NCBI GenBank assembly: GCA_034509735.1
Contig: JACGWO010000013.1
Location: 10,560,136 to 10,624,135, forward strand
Origin: Sesamum alatum
Taxonomy: Eukaryota; Streptophyta; Magnoliopsida; Lamiales; Pedaliaceae
Direction: 5' to 3'
DNA: 64,000 nt
The notes under the pieces are model-generated. The model had not been told where the DNA came from. It ran no database searches and saw nothing but the letters and a program-made list of their open reading frames with translations. The translations under genes and the position numbers were made by a program. This document shows, piece by piece, positions 23,681 to 33,456 of the stretch (the stretch's first letter is position 1; each line of letters opens with the position of its first letter).

Positions 23681-25612
23681 TGTTAGAATAGGTGACCATG
23701 TAGCTAATCTTGGCAGGCGAAATGTAACCTATGTCTAGGCAATTTCAAAGGATTTGATATATTATTAATGAATAAAGAAGTGAAATTCATTTGGCATTAC
23801 TTTGTTTGTGTTCACTTTATCTGCTTTATACATATCTGTTCACTACGCAAACAAAGCCCACGGATTGAAAACGTATTTCGGGGACTGGGACTACGCTTGG
23901 AGGTAGGTCCATGAAATCAGTCCCTCCGAATCAGTCCAGAAATCTCCAAGTCAAGGAATCTCGAAAATGGGTACCGAGATTCCCCTTGAAACTTGCACTA
24001 AGCATCTGTTGTCATATTTCATCAACGGGTGACGAAGGTCATCTAAGTAGTGTAGTGGGTTAGCCTGCTAGGGAGCAGCTGACTGAGGTGACTCGCGGGA
24101 ACCGTCTTACGGAGGACCTTGAGTAGGGTCGGCTAGGTATGACGTGTATTCCCGGTTCCAACAGTACAGGTCAAGTCCTTTGACTTGAGGAACTGCTGAG
24201 TTTAACTGTATATTGGGCTGTATCTTAGATATGGCGAGAGATTGCCAAGATGCACTTGAGTAGTCATAAGCCATGTCTAGTGCACCTCCGGTGTACAGAG
24301 TGACAGTAGTTGCCAAAAAAGGATCTCTCTCCTGTCAAAAAGCATTGACAGTTGAGTCTCACATATGCTCTATGTCTTGTCCCTAAAATCTGTGGCCACA
24401 GTAACTGAACATAAGGGAAGGTTTTCCTTGCGGCGTTTAGTAAGGACAGACCAACACTTAGGTCCAAAATGGGTACCTGCATTTTTCTTGCCCTAGACCC
24501 TAAGTGGTGAGACCGTAGACGGAAGGACAAGTGTACTGTTAGAACCTAAATGTTCATCCCCGAATATTCACCTAGTCTCTAGTGCCATGGACAGTTGCTA
24601 GATGGCCACCCATGGTAACGGGCGGATTCTAGGAATCCGACCAAGTCTAGCTGAAAGGTGAACCTAAAGAGTCACACACAATCCACACACATTGAGTATT
24701 TAATTTAGAATTAAATATTTGGAGAAATGGAATGATTAAATTGGATTTAATCGTGTCCTCAATTTTCTTGGAAATAGTTAATTCCTTTTATTAGATAAAA
24801 GGGATTAATCTAATAAATTAGATTTATTAGAAAATAAATTTAATGGGCCTACAATAAATATTTATATTTATTTATTGCCCTTTGAAATATTTAAATAGGT
24901 TTTAAATATTCCATTAAATTAAATTAATGGTTGAGATTAAAAGGAGAGATGGATGGCTAGGATTAATTTGACTAGGTCAAATTACTACTTTGACTAGGAC
25001 TTTGACTAGGTCAAAATCCTAGTCAAATTAGTCTTCTAGAGTTGGAGTTTGGAAGGATGATGAATCTTGAAATACACACACACACATACACTTCCTCTCC
25101 CTCTCCTAATCTCGTCCGCCCTCTCTCTCTTTTCTCTCCAAGAAATTATTTTTTCTTGTTCATTTGTTCTTGGAACAATTGAACATAGGAGGATTAATCC
25201 CGTTAATCTAATAACGTGTGATTGATCCATCCTCTCCAAAATACTTGTTCGTTCGCTAGCACGACTTGAAAGATACGTGGGTGGATTGTGTGTCACAATT
25301 TGGAGAGTCTCATATATGAGATTTGGTGCAAATCGGGGAACAACGCAAGTACCGGTTAGAAGACGAAAACGACAATCGGTAGGTTCCGATTTAATTTTTT
25401 TTTTCGTCCCTCTTTTATTTTTTAATCCTATGGCCTCCATGATTCTTGTATGCTTTTAATTCATGAGATACACCAAACACCCGGGAACTTCAAGGGAACA
25501 CCCCTTGAACGTGTTCTTTATTTTTCGTAAAAGAATGTTTAAATTTCATTATTTAAATTTATACCGCGCTTCCGCATTCGCTCTATTTCCCGGGATGATC
25601 CACAATCTTTCA
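23681..25612 (+). mobile_element. LTR-B2, complete copia LTR (1932 bp)
   Basis: Starts TGTTAGAATAGGTGACCA and ends CAATCTTTCA at 25612, one base before a PBS. Core block 24569-24620, hairpin 25489-25509. Compared with LTR-B1 it lacks about 48 bases near 25050, including the TATA box. It is the 5' LTR of the longest element in the window. Confidence 0.9.
25489..25509 (+). other. U5 hairpin of LTR-B2
   Basis: Stem TTCAAGGG / CCCTTGAA around loop AACAC. In LTR-B1 (15839-15859) one outer pair is C-G instead of T-A, with both sides changed. Confidence 0.65.
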
Positions 25613-25613
25613 G

Positions 25614-25633
25614 TGGTATCAGAGCCCGGTTCG
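25614..25633 (+). other. primer-binding site (tRNA-iMet)
   Basis: TGGTATCAGAGC followed by CCGGTTCG, one base after LTR-B2. Marks the start of the internal region. Confidence 0.92.
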
Positions 25634-27609
25634 GTGTATAGGCCTAGGGTTTTATGTGCGTTTTAAGCATGAAACGTGATTTGGCATGTTTTAATTAATT
25701 CTTGATTTTATTATTATTTAAAGCATGTCGTTTTTCTTGCTTTTAATTCGTATGATTTTTGCTATTGTTGGATTTTCTGTTTTTCTTGGGAAACGGGGGG
25801 CAAGAAATGAACAAAACGGGCAGGGAAGCCTGCGTGCTGAAGGGCCGCGCGTGCGTGCATGAGGCGGCGGCGCCAGGCACGCGCGCACGCAGACGATGGT
25901 GTCTGCGCGCGCACGCCCGGCAGGCGCGGCCAGTGCGTGCGCTCGTGCGCAGGGCAGCCGCACGACTGGCGGCCGAAAGGCTAGCACGCGGGCAAGGGAG
26001 CCTGCGCGCGCGGCAGCCTGCCGACGCGCGCAGCCGTGCAGCCTGCTGCCGACCAGGCGCGCACGCGCGCCGGCTGGCTGGTGCCGGTGGCAGCGGCCGG
26101 ACGCCATTCTTAGGGTTTTTCCCTATTTTTTCAGTTTTAATTTTAATTAATTAATTTCTGAAAAATCATCTTTGTTTAATTTTTTGCCTATTTTCTAAGA
26201 CATTATTTTGGTAGGTTGAATTATATTGGATTTGGAATCCCGGGGATAATTTACCTAGAAATAATGATAAAGGGTCTTTCTAAAACGGGAAAAATTTTAT
26301 TACCAACGGTTGTACCATATTTTTTCATACGTTACGCATTTATTTTATCTTGGATAATTGTGATTGGTAATCATGTGATGTTAGCATGTATTTTTTGTGA
26401 TTGGATCATATGATTATATGCGTTGGATGGAAATGGATGATCACGAGTCCTAAACCGAATGTATAGTTTAATTTTCTGTTGGGCCTGTGTGCCTCTTTTA
26501 CTGCTTTCTCCTTCTCCCTTTCTACTTGCCTTGGAATAATGAGGCATTCTACCTCCCTCCTTATGTACTTCCCCCGGGTTTTCTCTGGGGTTTCTATTTT
26601 TTAATATGTAATGAGAGTAGAATAGAAGTGAGGTTTTAATTTTATGTAATTGGTGGAGAAGAAGGAAGGTCTACATGGAGAGCCCAGACCGGAGGTTCCA
26701 AGGCGTTTCCATGAAGAGAAGAAAGTGAAAAGAGACCAAGGCCCATCAGAATGATGATTGGGTTACTATTAATGTAATAGTGTAGGACCAACCCTACATT
26801 GACCATAGATCCACTGCGGGCTCAGTGGGTCGCATAGGATTCGGGCTCGTGATCATCCAACAAGGGCGTGCTAGGCTTTAATTTTTCATGTGGTTATTAT
26901 GATGGATGAATTGTGTTTTATTTATCATATAACTGCCATGGGATGCAATTTATTTTTCGCATTATGGATGAATGTGTTAATATCTATGTATGAGATCTCG
27001 GTCATTTATCACTCTCACATTAGTTGGACCAATGTCCAAATATTAGACCCTAGACAAAGTGGACATGGACTCTAGAAGTTCGTCCATGCCTTCCAATCCA
27101 TGGCATAGTGAGGAAGCTGATTTAGGTCGATAGCATGGTCTAACGAGTAGTGGCACGTTTATCGTACTTAAAAGAAGCTGCACTATGTCATGAACGAAAA
27201 GTAGACCGCTGTAACCTGTCTCACGAGTCGTGGAGGTAGCAGTGGGTCTATGGCTCGGTTGATTGGGTCGGGTCTAACGCCCGATTAGCATGATTCGCTT
27301 GGAGTCCTCGGGATCATGTAAAAGGGTGAGGCAATAATCTTGGGAATCTCGTGGAACGAGAATGGTATGGCATACCTCCCACAGGATTCTTCCCATGCGA
27401 ATCGTAAAAGCGGGGTATGGGAAAATTCGTTGTAGATCCCAAGCCCATTAGGAAAAGGTTTCCCGAAAACAACGTTTGAGAGTACCGTGTTTTCGTATAA
27501 ATAGTGGGAGCATTAAATGACTAAAGACAAGCATTTAGTTATATATATCAAACCTCCGTCTTTTAAATTCTACTGATTGCGAACTCTGTTTTTTACATGT
27601 AGATTTAAA
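25634..27609 (+). other. copia leader before gag
   Basis: About 2 kb with no conserved frame. GC-rich module at about 25830-26105; palindrome CACGAGTCGTG at 27222-27232 and a decayed relative near 27143; TATA-like box at 27496-27503. Collinear with 15984-18015. Small frames in the GC-rich part are not conserved. Confidence 0.75.
27496..27503 (+). promoter_or_regulatory. TATA-like box 107 bp before gag ATG
   Basis: TATAAATA in CGTATAAATAGTGGGA. The same sequence lies before gag in the minus-strand element at 1251-1258. Function not proven. Confidence 0.4.
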
Positions 27610-28691
27610 ATGTCTAAGAACCCTTTATCAACCATTCTTGAGACCAACAAATTCAATAGAACTAATTACAACGACTGGTTGCGCAATCTCAGGATAGTCC
27701 TGGATTACGAGAACCAAGGCTACGTCACGGACGAGCCTCTCCCTAGGACCTTACCGGAAGGATCCACGCCAGAAGAACGTGTGACATTCGAGACTTGGTA
27801 TAAGGATAACCGGAAGGTCCGTAGCGTCATACTTGCTTCAATGACGAATGAGATTCAGAGAAAATATGAAAGGCTAGACGATGTCCCTTCCATTATGGCT
27901 CGCCTTAAGGATTGCTATGCAGTCCCGGACCGGCATACTAGGTATGTCGCGACTAAGGCGTTCTTTGGAACTAGAATGACAGAAGGATCCTCTGTACAAG
28001 AGCACGGGGTTAAAATTCTTACCCAGGTGGACAAGCTCGAGGACCTAAAGGCAGCCTCGACAATGAAACGTACATAGATGTGATCCTTCAGTCACTCCCA
28101 CCCTCCTTCGACCAATTTATTGTCAATTACAACATGAACGCACTTGAGAAGGGCATTCATGAATTGATCAATATGTTGGTGCAATACGAGGCAACGACCA
28201 AAAAGTCCACGGCTTCGGTATTGTTTGGAGGTGCTTCAACTTCCAAAACGAAAGGCAAGGGTGCCAGACGTTGGAAAAAGAAGAAAGGGAAGGGACAAGC
28301 CGTCAAAGCAGCTACGAACACTAAGAGTGTTCCCATTGCCAAAGAGGGGAAAGGGAAAGGAAAGGGAAAGGTTGTCACCAAGCAACAGTCGAGGGCATAT
28401 GACATATGTATCAATTGCCGTGAGAAAGGGCATTGGAAGAGGGAGTGCCCCAAACTCTTCTCGAACCAAGGTATATTTGTGATTGAGGTCAATATGGTCA
28501 CTAAATCTGCCTCTTGGGTATTAGATACCAGCTGTGGAGCTCACATTTGCAATGATTTGCAGGTGCTGAAAAGAAGCAGAAAACTGGGTAGCGGGGATAT
28601 GATCCTAAAGCTTGGGAATGGCAAGGCCATCTCGGCAGAAGCAGTAGGATCCGCCACTCTAGTAGTTAGTGATCGTATTAGCATAGAATAA
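27610..28691 (+). pseudogene. copia gag and protease, two frames
   Basis: Gag starts at ATG 27610 (MSKNPL). The core includes YNDWLRNLRIVLDYENQGYV and VPDRHTRYVATKAFFGT. Near 28054 a one-base loss shifts the frame and gives a stop at 28075-28077. The second frame, from about 28056, continues DVILQSLPPSFDQF, a lysine-rich stretch, the zinc knuckle CINCREKGHWKREC at about 28411-28452, and the protease start WVLDTSCGAHICNDL near 28516-28560. It ends at a TAA at 28689-28691 inside pol. The protease has DTS in place of DTG/DSG, so activity is doubtful even apart from the breaks. Confidence 0.9.
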
Positions 28692-29989
28692 GAGCAAGTT
28701 TATTATGTACCCAGTATGATTAAAAACATCATTTTCATTTCATTGTTAGACAATAGTGGTTATGAGTTTATGATCAATAAAAATTGCTTTTATTTGATGA
28801 GGTGTGGAATTGCTCATCTACTTGGTACACTTAACAATGGGCTCTATATCTTGCAACAAACGAACTTTGTTCTAAACGCTCAACACAAATGTAAAATAGA
28901 TAATAACGGGAACGCACGACTGTGGCACGCTGGGCTAGGTCACATATCCCAAGACAGGATGAAAAGATTGGTAGACTCAAAGAACCTAGAGGTAGGGGAC
29001 TTGAGTGAACTACCAACCTGTGAATCCTATCTAACAGGAAAATGACCAAGAAGCCCTTTGTAGGACAAAGCAGGCTTGCCACAGGTCTGTTGGACTTGGT
29101 CCATACAGACGTATGTGGACCACTAAGGACGCAGGCCCAAGGTGGGTTCTCCTACTTCATAACCTTTACCGATGATCATTCACGGTATGGTTATGTTTAC
29201 CTGATGAGGTACAAGTCTGAAGCTCTTGAGAGGTTTAAAGAATTCAGACTTGAAGTGGAGAACCAAACCAACTGCAAAATTAAAGTCCTACATTCAGACC
29301 GAGGCGAAGAATACCTTAGTACCGAGTTCCTTAATTATCTAAAAGAAAATGGTATAATATCTGAATGGACACCTCCCGGGACACCACAAATGAATGGTGT
29401 CTCTGAAAGGAGGAATCGAACCCTGTTGGACATGGTTCGATCGATGATGAGTTTTACCAAATTGCCATTGTCTTTTTGGGGCAACGCATTGGAAATAGCG
29501 GCCAAGTTGCTTAATTTGGCGCCAACCAGTGTATTGACCCAAACGCCATATGAGATAGCCCCGCATACGTCAAGAGGTTAGTGGGAGATAAGTGAGAATT
29601 CAGGTCTAGCTTATGCAGGTTCGTTGGATATCCTAAAGAAACTGCGGGTTATTACTTTTATGACCCTTTGGAACAAAAGGTATTTGTTTCAAGGAATGCA
29701 GTGTTCTTGGAACATGGCTTTCCAGAGGATATCCAACCTAATGAACTGATCCTTGAGGAATCAAGTGATGGAAACTAGTCATCAGAGGAAGCCGCGGATT
29801 CCTCGCTTAGAGGATTCAGGATAGATACCCGAAGGGCTGACCGACCTCGAGAATTCCAACATGCTAGGCATGAAGGACAGCCTCAGGAACAGCCAGCCCC
29901 GGTACCTGAACCGCCAGCTCCTATACAGTCAGTGCCCAAAGTCACCATTGACGTTCCCGTCCTCCGTAGGTCAACTAGAGAGTCCAGAC
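28692..29989 (+). pseudogene. copia integrase, broken
   Basis: Pre-integrase segment 28716-29041 with LWHAGLGHIS; the zinc-binding cysteine pair reads CESY, so the second Cys is lost. A one-base deletion at about 29040 shifts the frame. The catalytic core 29042-29560 keeps the D,D,E positions: HTDVCGP, HSDRGEEY and SERRNRTLLDM. Near 29557 about 60 bases are missing compared with 31465-31530, and the C-terminal part (YYFYDPLEQKVFVSRNAVFLE) is in another frame with stops. The linker ends VPVLRRSTRESRP at about 29990. Confidence 0.88.
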
Positions 29990-31194
29990 CCAGGGTGACA
30001 ACTTTTAAGGCTAGGCTTGTAGCTAAAGGGTACACTCAGCGACCCAGGGTCGATTTTGAGGACACCTACTCGCCGGTTGCCATGGCTAAATTCATTTGGA
30101 TCCTACTCGCCATAGCAGCATGGTATGACTATGAGATATGGCATATGGACGTGAAAATGGCCTTCCTCAATAGTTTTGTTGAGTAAGAGATCTATATGGA
30201 TCCGCCGGAGGGTTTCACAGTCACTGGAGAAGAACAGAAGGTCTGTCGTCTCCAGAAGTCCATCTATGGCCTCAAACAAGCATCCCGAAGATGGAACATT
30301 CGCTTTGATGAAGTGATACGGGGCTATGACTTCATCAAAAACGAATCCGACCCTTGTGTATACAAGAAGGTCAGTGGGAGCTCTATAGTGTTCCTAGTGC
30401 TTTATGTGGATGACATTCTACTCATTGGGAATGACGTTAGAATGTTAGGAAACACAAAAGCATGATTGTCAACCCAGTTTTCCATGAAGGACTTGGGTGA
30501 AGCCTCCTACATCCTAGGCATCCGGATTGTCAGGGACATATCTAAAAGGATGTTAGGGCTCACCCAAAACTCGTATATGGAGAAAGTCCTAAAGAGATAT
30601 CGGATGGACAACTCCAAACGAGAATTCCTTCCCATGAGGCATGGGATCAAGTTATCCAAGAAACAGTCCCCGCAGACTGATGAGGAACTTGAAAGGATGA
30701 AAGTCATCCCCTATGCTTCTGCCGTAGGTAGCATCCAATATGCGGCCCACTGCACCAGGCCTGACATTGCTTACGCTTTGAGCGCGACAAGCAGATATCA
30801 GTCTTGTGCGGGAGAGGCACATTGGAATGTTGTTAAGGGCATCCTTAAGTACCTAAGGAGGACTAAGGAAATGTTCTTAGTCTATGGCAATGGAGAACTG
30901 ATCCTGGAAGGCTTTAGCGACGCTGGCTTCCAGTCTGATGACGATGATGCCAAGTCTCAATCGGGTTATGTATTCAGACTCAATGGAGGAGCAGTGGCTT
31001 GGAAAAGTTCCAAGCAAGCAACCTCTGCTGACTCCACCACTGAGGCCAAATACATAGCAGCTTCAGAAGCTGCCAAGGAAGCGGTCTGGATGAGAAACTA
31101 CATCCAAGAGTTTGGTGTGGTACCTAGCATCGCCGAGCCCGTTGTCATCTTTTGTGATAACAACGGTGCAATAGCGCAAGCAAAGGAACCGAGA
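29990..31194 (+). pseudogene. copia reverse transcriptase-RNase H, first copy
   Basis: Starts abruptly at VTTFKARLVAKGYTQRP: roughly 90 residues between the integrase linker and this point (including the VWTLVDPPKG part) are missing. Then AFLNSFVE with TAA at 30184-30186, SIYGLKQASRRWN, and the YVDD catalytic motif (VLYVDDILLIGND) near 30400-30435. TGA at 30463-30465, then FSMKDLGEASYILGI and GSIQYAAHCTRPDIAYALS. RNase H follows: GELILEGFSDAGF, AKYIAASEAAKEAVW, FCDNNGAIAQAKEPRS. At about 31195 it switches to integrase sequence before the RNase H C-terminus. Confidence 0.9.
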
Positions 31195-31925
31195 TCAAAG
31201 CCCTTCGATCGGACCAAGGATGAGATTATTTGAGCGGTAAGTTTGTTGATTATCTAAAAGAGAATGGGATTCTCTCTCAGTGGACCCCTCCTGGAACACC
31301 ACAACTTAATGGTGTGTCTGAAAGGAGGAATCGGACCTTGTTGGACATGGTCCGATCCATGATGAGTTTTACCGAACTCCCCTTATCCTTCTGGGGATAC
31401 GCTCTTGAGACGGCGGCCAAAGTTTTGAACTTAGCGCCATATAAGAAGATATCCCAGACGCCATATGAGATATGGCATGGCAAGCCTGCCTCCTATAGAT
31501 ACTTGAAAGTGTGCGGTTGCCCCGCATATGTCAAGAGGTTAGTAGGAGATAAACTAGATTCGAGGTCTAGTTTATGCAGGTTCATTGGGTATCCAAAATA
31601 AATTTTGGGGGTAATATTTCTATGATCCCTCCGAGCAAAAGGTTTTTGTCTTGCGAAACACAGTGTTCTTGGGAAAGGGTTTTCCATCAGATAGTCGACG
31701 CGATGAGGTACTCCTTGAGGAATCAAGTGAGGTACCCCATGAGGCGGCAGTGACATCTGAGCCGGTAGTTCCCATTGATAATGTTCCAGTGCTCCGTAGG
31801 TTGGCCAGAGTATCCCAAGCACCTGATAGGTATGGATTTCTGGGCCTGACCGGTCAGTTGGATAATGATCCAAAGACGTATGGAGAAGCGATGTCAGACA
31901 TCGATTCGCATAGTGGCTTAAGGCT
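31195..31925 (+). pseudogene. copia integrase, 3' half, second copy
   Basis: Begins within the integrase core just before the second Asp (KALRSDQG) and has a TGA where GEY is expected. It continues DYLKENGILSQWTPPGTPQLNG and the catalytic Glu in SERRNRTLLDM, then the C-terminal WHGKPASYRYLKVCGCPAYVKRL part that is missing from the first copy. A frameshift near 31600 separates it from KVFVLRNTVFLGKG and the linker ending EAMSDID. The repeat of integrase after RNase H shows that two pol regions have been joined. Confidence 0.88.
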
Positions 31926-33442
31926 ATGAAATCCGAAATGGACTCAATGGGTACAAACCAGGTTTGGACTCTAGTGGACCCACCCAAAGGGGTAAAACCC
32001 GTAGGGTGTAAATGGGTCTACAAACGTAAGCTTGGAGCTGACGGGGAGGTTACAACCTTCAAAGCCAGGCTTGTGGCAAAGGGTTACACTCAGCGACCCG
32101 GGGTCAATTTCAAGAAAACCTACTCGCCCGTAGCAATAGCTAAGTCCATTCGGATACTGCTTGCCATACCAGCATGGTATGACTATGAAATATGGCAGAT
32201 GGACGTGAAAACCACCTTCCTCAACGGTTTCGTAGAGGAAGAGATCTACATGGATCAACAGGAAGGTTTCACATCTGTTGGAGAAAAGCAGAAGGTCTGC
32301 CGTCTCCAAAGGTCTATCTATGGCCTCAAACAAGCTTCCCGAAGCTGGAACATACGTTTTGATGAAGGCATACAGGGATATGATTTCATCAAGAACGAGT
32401 CTGATCCTTGTGTATACAAGATGATCAGTGGGAGCTCGGTTGTGTTTGTAGTGCTTTACGTGGATGACATCTTGCTGATTGGGAATGATGCTAAGATGTT
32501 GGGAACCACTAAAGCTTGGTTGTCAACACAATTCTCTATGAAGGATATGGGCGAGGCATCCTACATCCATGGAATCAAGATCTACAGGGATAGATCTAGA
32601 AGGATGTTAGGAATGGCCCAGTCCTCGTACATTGAGAAAGTGTTGAAGAGATTCAAGATGGAGAACTCAAAACGAGGATTCCTTCCTATGAGGAATGGAA
32701 TTAAGTTATCCAAGAAGCAGTCTCCTAAGACTGATGAGGAGCTTAACGGATGTTGGACATTCCCTATGCTTCAGCCGTAGGCAGCATTCAGTACGATGTC
32801 CAGTACACTACACCTGATGTGGCTTTTGCTTTGAGCGTGACTAGTTGATATCAATCGTGTGCCGAGGAGGCACACTGGAGTGCGGTCAAGACTATCTTGA
32901 AGTACCTGAAAAGAACTAAGGACATGTTCTTGATCTATGGTGGTGGAGAGTTGATACTGGAAGGCTATACCGACGCTAGCTTCTAGTCGGATGAAGATGA
33001 TGCCAAGTCTCAGTCTGATTTTGTGTTCAGACTAAATGTTGGCGTGGTTGCTTGGAAGAGTTCCAAGCAGGCTACCACAGCGGGCTCCACCACAAAGTCT
33101 GAATACATAGCAGCTTCGAAAGCTACTAAGGAGGCGGTTTGGATGAAGAGCTACATCCAAGATTTGGGTGTAGTACCTAGCATCGCTGAGCCAGTGGTTA
33201 TCTTCTGCGATAACAACGAAGCCATAGCGCAAGCAAAGGAACCGAGATCTCATCACCGATCCAAGCACATGCTTAGACGCTACCATCTGCTCAGAAAGAT
33301 GGTTAGCAGGGGTGACGTTCGGATGGACCGAGTCAGCTCCACAGAAAATATAGCAGATCCACTTGCTAAGCCCGTGTCGCATGTTATCCATACTCAGCAT
33401 CTGGATAAGATGGGTTTGAGGTCAATGGGTGATTGGCTTTAG
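31926..33442 (+). pseudogene. copia reverse transcriptase-RNase H, second copy
   Basis: The best-preserved RT in the window: open from 31926 to 32780 with MDSMGTNQVWTLVDPPKG, KARLVAKGYTQRPG, SIYGLKQASRSWN and YVDD (VLYVDDILLIGND, near 32455-32500). A frameshift near 32740 breaks the thumb/connection region, and a TAG near 32986 lies in the RNase H start (SF*SDEDD). RNase H is open again from 33023 to the terminal stop, ending MGLRSMGDWL. A polypurine tract and LTR-A3 follow directly. Confidence 0.9.
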
Positions 33443-33456
33443 GTCAAGTGGGAGAT
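33443..33456 (+). other. polypurine tract before LTR-A3
   Basis: CAAGTGGGAGAT directly before TGTTAG; same sequence and position as 5095-5108 on the other strand. Confidence 0.85.
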
